The translations under genes were made by a program, and so were the position numbers. The notes under the pieces are model-generated. The model worked only from the letters and a program-made list of their open reading frames with translations, searched no databases and was not told the DNA's origin. Of a stretch of 64,000 nucleotides of DNA, positions 12,801 through 24,800 are shown piece by piece. This DNA comes from Lepidostoma basale. Taxonomy: Eukaryota; Arthropoda; Insecta; Trichoptera; Lepidostomatidae. The DNA is taken from the NCBI GenBank assembly GCA_022606425.2, contig JAHDVF020000897.1, positions 124,001 to 188,000 of the forward strand, written 5' to 3'. Numbering within the stretch: position 1 is the first letter of the stretch; each line of letters begins with the position of its first letter.

Positions 12801-15800
12801 TGATTGAAACATTTCATTAACTGTTTCAGAAACACGTCCTGGTGTCCGACTACTGCCGCTGGAGCCTTGAGAGCACCTGCGTCAGCGGGCAGGAGCTGCT
12901 GGCCGAGGCGGAGAAGCAGGAGGAGCAGGCGCAGCTGGAGCGCGAGCAGGCGGACAGGGATCAGGTGGAGATAGATCTGGAGAAACTCCTCGGAGAAGCC
13001 GCCGATGTCCAAAGCCACATGGTTCAAGTAATGGCATACAATTTTTTTTTTCTTATTGTATCGTGTGTTAGATATCAGTGTCTTTGATTAGTGTACCCAT
13101 AGAACGGCAAGGAAGTTTTTTGTTGTTGTATTAATGCTACAAAGTTTATCCACGAGAGTCCTTTAATGTATGTCCAAGAGAGTCTTTTAAATTCTGTCCA
13201 AGAGAGTCCTTTAAAGTGTATCCAAAATTGTAAAGTCTATCCAAAAAGTCATTTAAAGTCTATCCTAGAGAGTACTTTAAAGTTTGTCCATGAGAGTCCT
13301 TTAAAGTTTATCGAAAAAGTCCTTTAAAGTCTATCTAAAAAGTCCTTTAAAGTCTGTCCATGAGAGTCCTTTAAAGTTTATTGAAAAAGTCCTTTAAAGT
13401 CTATCTAAAAAGTCCTTTAAAGTCTAACCATGGGAGTCCTTTAAAGTCTGTCCATGAGAGTCCTTTAAAGTTTATCGAAAAAGTACTTTGAAGTCTGTCC
13501 AAAATAGTAAAGTCTATCCAAAAAATTCTTTAAAGTCTATGCAAGGGAGTCCTTTTAAGTCTGTCTAAGAGAGTTCTTGAAAGTCTATCCAAGAGAGTCT
13601 TTTAAAGTATGAAAAATTCCTTTAAAGTGTATCCAAAATAGTAAAGTCTATCCAAAAAGTCCTTTAAAGTCTATCATTAAAGAGAGAGAGAGCATTATCG
13701 GTATAGAGAAAGAACAAATAGAATAAATATTACCAAAATCAAACAACCCTCGTTTATTTGATTATCCTTACTGGGAGAACCGTTATAGAGACAGACTGTA
13801 TAAGAAGTGGATGTTTTTTAATGTATATTTCAATTAATTATAATGCGATTCATTAGATTTATTCATCTTCTTTGAGTTTAACAATGATCGCTTTGCAGGT
13901 CCTGCGCGGCGACTCGGAGAATCCTCACCTGGAGAGCGATCAGAGCGGCGCCATCGGCAATCAGGTCGTGGACACGAGCGGCATGACACAGGAGGAGGCC
14001 AACAGCGAGGTGAACAAGGTGCTGGAGGAGATCATGGGCGGGGCGGAGGAGCACTGGAAGAAGATCAGCGAGGACGATAAGGCCGCCCAAGAAATGAACC
14101 AACAGCTCACGGAAGTCAGCATCTTGCTCGGCGGGGCCGGCGACAATCCACCAGAGATACTGACAATGCAGCACGATGATGAAACGGGTATCACGATTAA
14201 TAATGAATCGGGAATTACAATCGACCACGGAAGTGAAACCGCAGTTTCATTAAGCCATCACGACGATGGGAGGATCGTATTGGAGAATGATAATGAAGAA
14301 GGTATTACGATGGATCATGAAATTGAAACAGAAATCAATCATAAGAATGAAACAGCAGTATCATTAAGTCAAGATGTTGAAGCAGGAATCACATTGGACC
14401 ATGAAAATGAAACGGGAATTACACTGGAACCCGATGGTGAAGGGATAACAATGGATCAAACAAGTGAAGTGGGGATTACCATGGATCAAACAAGTGAAGG
14501 GGGTATTACGATGGATCATGCAAGTGAAGAGGGGATTACAATGGATGTAACAAATGAAGGGGGGATTACCATGGATCATACGGATGAAGAGGGTATTACC
14601 ATGGATCATCCGAATGAAGCTGGAATTACGATGGATCATGCGAGTGTAGAGGGAATTAACGTGGATCATACAAATGAAGAGGGGATTACCATGGATCATG
14701 CAAATGAAGAGGGGATTACCATGGATCATACAAATGAAGAGGGTATTACCATGGATCAAATAAGCGAAACAGTGGATCATCCTAGTGAACAGAGTGAAGG
14801 TGGAATCACAATGGAACATGTAACCGAAGAGGGGATTGCAAACGTGCACGTAAGTGACGAGGGTATTACGATGGATCAATCATGCGAAGAGGGTATTACG
14901 ATGGAAATTCACAACGAATCTGGAATCACGATGGAACAAGACGGCGGAGAATGCATTACGATCCAACACAGTGGCACAGCGGGAATTTCGTCTTTGGAAC
15001 ACGCAAACCAGATTGAAATTTCAAATTTAGAATTTAATAATTCGGATATAAGGCACGAGATTGTTTCGAATTTCGAACAGACTGATGTCCAGATCGTTGC
15101 GGACGACGGTCATTCAAATTTGGAACCTAAGAAGGCCGCGTTCACGTTTGAGGAGATAGTCGCGCAGTCGGGGGCCAACGACATTGGCGACAAGCTGGAA
15201 GGCGAGGAAGACGCGGATGATCCTGCAGAAGACGGAGGAGAGGTCAAGAAGAGCAAGAAGGAGCTCGAGGCGGAGCTGACGCCGATGGGAAGGCTGTACG
15301 TGCGAGCCGTCGTGCTGAAGATGGTCTTTAGATGCGAATTCTGCGAAAGGTAATATTGTCTTCAAACTTTTATTTAATGTTTATTATCAAAAATAATAAT
15401 ATTATGTTAACGGCAAAATAAGGATTAAGGTAGAATAAATGCTGTAGAAATGAGATCTCTTAGATAAATCTGTGTATATGATGAGTGTCAAATGTTAATA
15501 TAAGAAGATGGTTTGGACACATGGAATGAATGAAATAATAAAATACGATAAATTAAATATATGTTAATGAATTAAATAGAACAAGGTATAGAGAAATACT
15601 AAGAAAACCGAATTATAAATGTCAGCTATGTGAGGAGTCAGAGAAATCAATGTACGTGCATATCACAATGTAAGAAATAATGAGGAAGCGAGAGAAGTAT
15701 GTTAGAAAATAACTAAAATATTGATATTTTAACTTAAAACGTACCTTATTTATATTGCCATGTATTCACACTGTATTGCCATGTATTCACACTTTATTGT

Positions 15801-18800
15801 CATGTATTCACACTGTATTGCCATGTATTCACACTGTATTGCCATGTATTGCCATGTATTCACACTATATTGCCATGTATTCACACTATATTGTCATGTA
15901 TTCACACAATTATGACATGTATTCACACAATTATGACATGTATTCACACTCTATTGCCATGTATTCACACTGAATTTCCATTATTCATACTATATTACCA
16001 TGTATTCACACTATATTGCCATGTATTCACACTAAGTGTCAAAAACTTGCATTGAAAAAGTGCAACATTTACTCAAGAAATGTCCATCTGTATGTAGTAT
16101 ATTTTGTTTCATGATGTTTATTCTATCTATATATTGATAACCCTGTATGTTTATATGATACACTTTCTTAATTTTGACTACAGGGTGTTCAGCCGCAAGG
16201 AGGCGTTGAACGAGCACCGGAAGATACATGACGGGGTCCGTCTCCCCTACGTTTGTAACATCTGTAACCAGGCATACTCCACATACGCCAGGCGAGTTGC
16301 AAACTTTATCATAACATTTTAATAAATTGTTAAAATCAATTAATAGTTTGAAAGTTTGTTTTTGTTTTGCATAATTTTTTTTTTGTAATTTATAATTTCC
16401 ACATTCCAGGGTGACTTCGCACAAGACGTCCCACGGATTCTACCGCCCGAACGATGAGTGGGGCGATCGGGAAGCGAGCGCCAGCAAGATGAGCGGGTAC
16501 GAAGAGTTTCCCGTCGTCAAATACTTCCTCTGTCAGGTGAGCTGATTCATTTCCTCGGTGATTTTCCCGCATGTCCCCAAACAAGGACATACACCACAAC
16601 TACAACAAATTATCAATTTTCTCATGGCCATTTCCCGTTATTTTGGGGTTGGCTGTCTTAATATGATTTCGCCAAGATGGGTCATCTGGCTGTCCAGTCG
16701 CAGTGCATTCAGGTCATTCTTGACGGTATACATTCATGTTGCAGAAGGCCAATCGGTCTCTTCCTTTCAATCTTCCGATTGCAGGGCCTTGTGGACAATG
16801 TAGTCACAGTCCCTCCTGCTCACATGGCTGTACCATCGCAGACGATGTTCTCTAGCTTATCCTTCATAGGGGTGACATTCAGACTTCCTCGGATATGCTC
16901 ATTTTTTACTTTATCCATCATTATAACCCCGGCCGCCTACCTAAGCATCTTCATTAATGCTGCGTGTTATCTTTGGTCTTCTTGATGCTTTGCGGTCCAC
17001 CATTCCGATTTGTAAAGTCGGCAATCCAATCTGACACTCTTAACAATCTTGTTCCATCTCTCCCAACTTCATCCTCCCGTCGCAGCCTTGGTCGTCCAAT
17101 TGGTCTTCTACCACCTGGGTGCCACTCCAGCAATCTTTTTGGGGTTCGCGATGACGGCATCCCCTGCACGTGACCGGCCCATCTCAGTCTATTCAGTCTG
17201 ACCTGTGTGGAGAGACTGGGAGCTTTGTAAATATTGTACAGCTCGTCATTATGCCGCACTCTCCAGCCTTCACCGTCATTTACACGTAATTTACACGTGT
17301 GCTTTACTGTCGCAGAGTACTCCTGAAAAGTCGTGCCATTTAAGTCTTCATACATTGATCAAATCAAATCAGTTTATTTTCTCAAAAGATATACAAACAA
17401 CAAACATAGTTTAAGACATCTATTGAGAACGGGTAAAATATAATAAATATATAATACCAGGAGCGCATGAGAGATGGTTCGACATTAGGAATACAAGATA
17501 CTCTCCAAAGTCAAGAGTATTTGTCTTCTGAACGTACTTTCACAAATATGAAAGACGTCGATCTCCGAAGCGATCATGTTCAGCAGTTTGATTGCTATCC
17601 CCGCCGGCATCACCAGAGGCAGGTTGGTTCTGCATGCTGGGAGATAAAACAGTCTGTGCTGACGCTGTCGAAGATAACCATAAATAGAGGCACGCTTTGC
17701 CGTCCACGGGCACCAGCACAGCAGTCGCCTTGTCCACTTTTCATCTGGGTCATGAGCGACGTGTCCAGCCCAATGCCACTTAAGGGTTGTGGCCAATTTG
17801 ATGATGTCGGAGACCTTTGTCCTGGCTCGTTTGTCCTCATTTCTGACTCTGTCCCGCGAGCTGATACCCAACATGGCTCTCTCCATTGCTCTCAGCTTGT
17901 TGGCACTTTTTTGTGACATTGTGACTGTGTCTCTGCACTGGCAGAACATGTATAAAATAATGCGTTGAATTTATTAATTGTTTCTTGAATAATGATCTGA
18001 AACTCTATTCTCTCTGCATATGTGGCAGGTGTGCGACAAGACCTTCCTCCATTGGACATACCTTCAGGTGCATCGGAAACACAAGCACGGGGACAAGCCT
18101 CTGCCCTTCACCTGCAAGGTCTGCAACCACCAGTTCCCTGAGAGGTGAGTCTCTAATGCTGATATTTATAGTTTTTAAGGATTAATTGTATCTCAATAGA
18201 GACGAAGATGTAAATTGATTTTGGAAACAGAATTTGGTAGTTGAGGCGCTTACAGAACTTATGACCTGTCATTGGTTGGGTTAAGCGATCGCTTTATGTT
18301 AACAACATTCCCCATTCCGTCCTTCTTACGATCACCACGTCTGACAAAATTTTGAATATGCTACTATGTTGAGAAACACTTCACATTTTTTAGTTCAATC
18401 TACACTAGCGCCATCTATTAAGATTAGGTGTAAGCATTAAGCAGAAAACGTTATTAATGCAATGTGAAAGGCCATGCAATTATCATACAGTGCTAAACAA
18501 CGCCTGGAGATGGCTCTCCAATTTTTATGCTTTTAACTTGGGCCAGTTTTTATGCAACATTTTTGAATGCATACAAATACTTGTACCATTTCAAAGCCAT
18601 TTCAAAACCATTCCAAAGCCATTTGCTTTTATTGTCATTTTAAAAAAAAGTTAATAAATGATATAATTTTTTTTTTTCAGTTGGCAACTCAACAACCATA
18701 GAAAAAAGATGCATCCAGAGACACTCAACTCGAGGAAAATAGCCTCCAAGTAAGTAATTATTGTTTATTGGTGGAATCTCCGCAGAATCTCCCATTAAGG

Positions 18801-21800
18801 ATGGTCAGACGTGGAAAAGGAGATACAACACTTATTTCATTTTTCATTTATTTATTTTAAACATATCTAAAGCATTACAGATTTTTTTTTCCAATACACT
18901 AAAGATACAAATTAGAGATACCCAATAATAAGTAATCAGTGGCGGTACTTCCATACAAGCCGAAAAGCCGAGCTTGCCTTAAAAAATCTATAATAAATCT
19001 ATGTTTTTGCGCTTTTGAGCCGTTTACGAATAAAATAATATTTTGAATTTTCGCGCGGGTTAAAGCGATTTAATTCTTTGCGTTGCAAATGACATGCGCA
19101 GAAATGACCTACGTGTATGTTTTGTTCCACTCATACGCACCGTATTTTATTTCACCCGCGAAATCGCCTACGCCTAATGTCGAACCATCTCTAATGCGCT
19201 CCTGGTACTTTGTTGTATTTTTATGATATTTTACCTGTACTTAATAGATGCCTTAAACATTTTCCTGTTTGTAATGTCTATTGAGTTAATAAAGAAAGTA
19301 CTTCCCTCAGATGAGTCAAACTATCACAAAATATGTCAAACAGAGCTCTACGATCTATACCAGGATGTCAGCGTAGTCGAGTTTATAAAGATTAACAGAC
19401 TGCGCTGGCTAGGGCACGTGCACCGCATGGGAGACTGGAGCCCCCCAAAAGAGTGTTGTATGACAATCCAGCAGGGCGAAGAAGCATCGGTAGGCCGAGA
19501 CTGCGATGGCTGGATGGTGCCGTGGCAGATTGTCGGGTCCTGGAGCAGCAAGACTGGGAGGTGGCGGCCAGAGATAGGACGAGAAGGAGACGTTTCTTGG
19601 AGGAGGCTAAGACCCACCAAGGGTTGTAGCGCCGCAGAAGAAGAAGATATAAGAAGAATACTACTGACATGATCGTGAGAAAATGTGGCACGATCAAATA
19701 AATCAAATATTGAATGTCGGCCACGTGAGGAGTCAGAGAAATCGACGCACTTGCATGACACGATGCATGATTGTTGAGGAAGCGAGATAAATATGTCGGG
19801 AAAGAAAACTGTGGTAGTCCATTCTTTCTGCCTACCCCTTTGGAGAGACGGTGTGATGGTTAGTTTGTTAGTTAGCCGAGATTTACTACTGGCAGAAGAT
19901 GATGAGGAATGTGTGATATTTAGCAAAATCTCTTTCTGTTAAGGATTGCTGTTACATGTTGGCCGATGGGTGGAACACTTTAACACCAGCAAATCTTCAA
20001 AACGCCTGGAATAAATTGATAGGACTTAGTGAAGAGATTAGTGAGACTACTGAAACTCTTGAGAAAGATTTGGAAGAGGTGATGAGTGAGTTATTCCCAC
20101 AAATTACTGGCTTTAATGATTGGGACAGGGAAGATGCACAAGTGAGGATTACCCGGGTTTCCAAATGTTGAATGATGATGAAATTTATTCTCTGATACGG
20201 TTGAAGATCAAGAGGGAAGCAGCTCAACTCGATTGCTTTTATTAAAACAAATCCACAATTTAACTGCAAAAAAAGATGAGGAAATCTTGTTTAAAAAAAA
20301 TCTCTGATTATTTTTCCAGTACTGTAGAGTAATGTAAGCCCTTTTATGTACATGTACTACATACATACTTGGTTTTGCAGTTGTAATTTCATAATAAATA
20401 AATAAACTGAGGGAAAAAAAATGGATTTAAACCTTATTTTGCTAAAAGAGTTAGTGCCTGTTTGATTATCCGGAAAAATCGGTATCCGGAACACCTCCGG
20501 TTCCAATTAGTCCGGATAAACGACGTTCTACTTTTAATTAACTAACCATCACGCCGTCTCCCCGAAAGGGTAGGCAGAAAGAATGAACTGCCACACTTTT
20601 ACTGATGCGGCACTTCATCCTTCTCTTTTCGCCCCGCGGGAGACGCGGTGTGATGGGTTGCGAACCTCATCGCCACCAATAGGCATCTCCTGCGCACACT
20701 TCGATCGTCCAACACCCACAAAATAAATCTAAAACAAATAATATAAAATAAAATAACAAAATAAAAATAATTTAACACAAAATGTTCTTTTTAGATGGTG
20801 CACATATTGTCTATTTAATTTATGTTCCACGTATCCGCCGTTTTTTTAATTTAGCACATAATGTTTTTTTCGATGTTGCACATGTTGAGATGGACAATCC
20901 GGACTTTTGTGTATATTTAATTTATGTTACACGTATCCACCGTTTTTTAAATTATCTGTAATTAGGCACTTAACCAGCAAGAACTTAAAAATAATATTGA
21001 AGAAATTATTCAAATTACTACTTTTATATGAATGAAAAACTCTTTTTCCTAGAAGTTTTATTATAGTTTATGGCAATGACATCTTTCGCCTTGCTAAGGC
21101 ATTATCAAATATGATTTTTAATACACGATTGATGAGAAACTTGTCATTTCCTTAAAATATAATAAAACATGTAGAATTCATCAGTATAAAAATGTATATT
21201 TTGCATATTCTTGATACTCAATTATGTTAACACATCGTGTATTATATTCCAGTTCACATTACAAGTGTGCCGACTGCGGTGAGAATTTCGGAATACGCAA
21301 GGAGCTCGCCAAGCACCGAGAACTCTACCACAACGACAGTTCTCTCATTCAGCGGAAAAAGTCTGGTGAGCAATCCTCGCAAAATTATTTTCTTTGTTCC
21401 TCTTGGTTCAGGTCATATGTTTCCAAGGCTTTATAGACCAACGCCACCCGTTGCCACTCTGCCTTATCGAAGGTCTTCATAAGTCTTATTGTCTAAGCAG
21501 TCTTCTTCTTCTCTTCTTTTTGTCCTGTCACACCTCCGTGGTGCATAGGGCAATAAGGAACCTTCACCCGACTCTCGCACGCCTGATGCCCAAACATAGT
21601 CCTTTAGATATCTGATTTTATGTTGGTTTTAATTTGATTGAAATAATTCCAGGTCCTTTCTCTTGTTCTGAATGTGATAAGAAATATCTAACCAAAGTCG
21701 GATTGGAAGGGCACATGAGGTTAGTACACAATTTAATATGGAGTATGTTATTTATTATATATACTTAGGAAATTGAAAATAACTTTGTTTAATCCACAAA

Positions 21801-24800
21801 ATATTTTTAAAAACATGACATGTTTCGGAGGATACCTCCATCTTCAGGTGTAAACATATCACACCGTGAGTGTAAAACCGAAGTAAGTGCAAATATACAT
21901 TTTGGAGATATGGGAGTTTAAAGACTTCATATTGCTTGGAAAAACTGTTTTTTTTAAATAAACCAATGATTTTCGGTTTATAGTAATATACCTATAAACC
22001 GAAAATCATTGGTTTATTTAAAAAAAAACAGTTTTTCCAAGCTATATGAAGTCTTTAAACTCCCATATCTCCAAAATTTATCCATGTCAGATAAATTTCC
22101 TCCCTCCGTCAGATAAAACTCCCATATCTCCAAAATTTATCCATGATCATCCATGTTCAGTTTCCAGTTTGCGTCTTCGTCTCTATTGAGATACAATTAA
22201 AATTTGAATTAACCACCCTTTGGTGTAAATCCAGGATTTGTATACAGGTATAAGTATACATTCACAAATATTTGGTCTTCAAATATTCTGGTCAAAATTC
22301 TTTGGCATATAAAATGGAATAATACTCCTAGCGGCTTCTAACAATATGTTAGGTGACAGCCTTCGCATTGTGTTAATAAGGTAGTTTGCTAAATGCCGAA
22401 AATCATTCTCCATAGATGGCGTTAGTGGGTTGGTTGTATAGGTTAATTCTTGAAAAAATTCACTAGTGCAACCAAATCTACATAGATGGCGGACCTAAAC
22501 TGACAAGTGAAGATAAATATGGATTTTGAAGTATATATACATCTTCCAAAAATTTGTCATGCATGATCACAATAACAAAGGTGGAATGGGGAATGTTGTA
22601 ATTACATAAAGCGTGCGCTTAACCCAACCAATGACAGGTCATAAGTCCTGTAAACACCTTGATCATCCATGTTCAGTTTCCAGTTTGCGTCTTCGTCTCT
22701 ATTGAGATACAATTAAAATCCAAAATTTATATTTGCAGTTATCTCGGTTTTACACTCACGGTGCGATATAATAAAAACTAAACAAAGAAAGACTAATATA
22801 AAAAACTCATTTAAAATTCGATACAATAATTTAAATTTAAAAATTAACCTGGGCTATTTGTTTTAAGTACTAATAATTATTTTTTATCAGTAAGAACTAA
22901 TGAATAATATTAAAAAAGAATAATACACTATGATTATAAAAAATTGTAATTTAGAAAAAACATACATTTAAAAGACATAATTGATATAGAAATTAATAAA
23001 TGATTAATTTGCATTTGCAGATTAAATGTAGACAAAGTATTTAAGCAGAAAGGAGTAAAAGGAGTAATCTAATTACTGCGTTCTATAATTATTGCAAATT
23101 AACCGAATCGAACCCAACCTAACCTAATCTAACTCGTATGTAATATTTCAGGATACATAATGGAGGCGTGTACCTTTGTGACTTGTGTGGAAATGGTTTT
23201 GCTCACCGAGCTGGCTTGGAGACGCATCACAAGTAAGTATTATCTTGGTACTATTTATATTTAATATTTTGGTTTGGTTTCGGCAGCTCACTGTAATCTT
23301 CTGGTAACACAAGATGGAAGCAAGCTGCGGAAACCGGTCGAAGCCATAAAATCAACTAACTAACTAATTAATTGTGCCGTCTCTGAAGGGGTATGCAGAA
23401 ATAATGGACTGCCACACTGTTCTTTCTCTCGCTTCCTCAACATTCATACATCGTGTATGCACGCACGTCAATTTCTCTGACTTCTCACGTGGCCTACATT
23501 AAATATTTGATTTATTTGATTGATTTATTTTTCCTTGGTCTTCCTCGGTATTTCTAGTTCCTTTTACATCGTTACATATACATTTTTACCATTCTTTCTC
23601 CATTCATTCTTTCCATATGTCACCGTCTTAATGATCCTTTCATTCACACTGCATTCACTTATTATATTTTCATTTGATACTATTCCATACACAGATTTTC
23701 CACTCGTTTGTCCAAGAGATCTCATTTCTACTGCATTTATTCTACTTTCATCCTTCTTTTGCCAGTTCCATACTTCGCTAAAATGAAATAAAATCAAGGA
23801 TAGGCATTTTGTTATTTTCCCCACCAGGATTATTAATGGCAGGTAGATTCTTCATTTTATGAGATAAAATAATGTATGCTGTTGAAGATACCATAGTTTA
23901 ATAAATAATATTAATGAAAACGTCTGTCTTCTAGGAGTTTTATAATATTTAAGATGGAATGACATGTTTCGCCCTTCTAAAGCATTATCAAATAGAATAT
24001 TTAATATATAGAGAAGACCCAATCGCTACAACTGGGACATAGGATGGGAGAGCAAGTTGTCAATGTGGTCTGTTATGCAGACGATGCTATAATTATAACT
24101 GAAAACAATAATGACTTACAAAAAATGCTAGACAGACTACATCACGCCTGTAAGAAATACAACATGACGATCTCTATCGAAAAGACAAAATGTATGATCT
24201 TTTCCAAAACACCCAAAACATGTAACCTGGTTATAGAAAATCAATCCATAGAACAGGTCAGGACCTTCAAGTATTTAGGCATAGACTTGGTGGGAGGAGT
24301 TGATCTGCGGGAAAAAATACAAGCCCAAGTCAACAAGGGAGTTGCAATCTATGGCGCTCTAAAATCCACAGTATGGAAAAACAAAGACATGGCCATTAAA
24401 AGTAAGATGAGAATCTATAAAGCATGTGTAAGACCAATAATAACATATGGCATCGAAGCAAGGGCAGACACAGTAAGGACCAAACAAGTTTTGAGGACTT
24501 GCGAGATGAAGACACCGAGGACGATAGCAGGCAAGACACTAAGAGATCGCGTGAGGAACACCTGAATAAGAGAGATATGTGAGGTTGAGGATATTATAAG
24601 ATGGAGCAGACAGCGAAAAAGGGACTGGTACGGTCATGTTCAAAGAATGGACACCACCAGATTCCCCTATATTGCATTGCATAATCAGCCTCACGGGACT
24701 CGTCCTCGTGAAAGACCTCCTAAAAGATGGAAGGACAGCTGGGAGTCTACCTCACAGGAAGAGCAACACTCTGGAGAACAGACCACATAGATCTACAACA

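Noticed and set aside
14364..14879. Open frame of 171 codons on the minus strand full of MIHGNPLFIC repeats
   Set aside because: It is the reverse of the GITMD coding minisatellite. A 30-base repeat without a stop in one unit gives an open frame on any strand.
15755..16042. Direct repeats resembling a CRISPR array
   Set aside because: There are no unique spacers; it is a simple 21-bp minisatellite in an intron of a eukaryotic gene.
16294..16322. GT donor just after the GC donor of exon 8, or readthrough to the stop at 16320
   Set aside because: The GT choice shifts the frame into exon 9 and readthrough ends the protein inside a finger.
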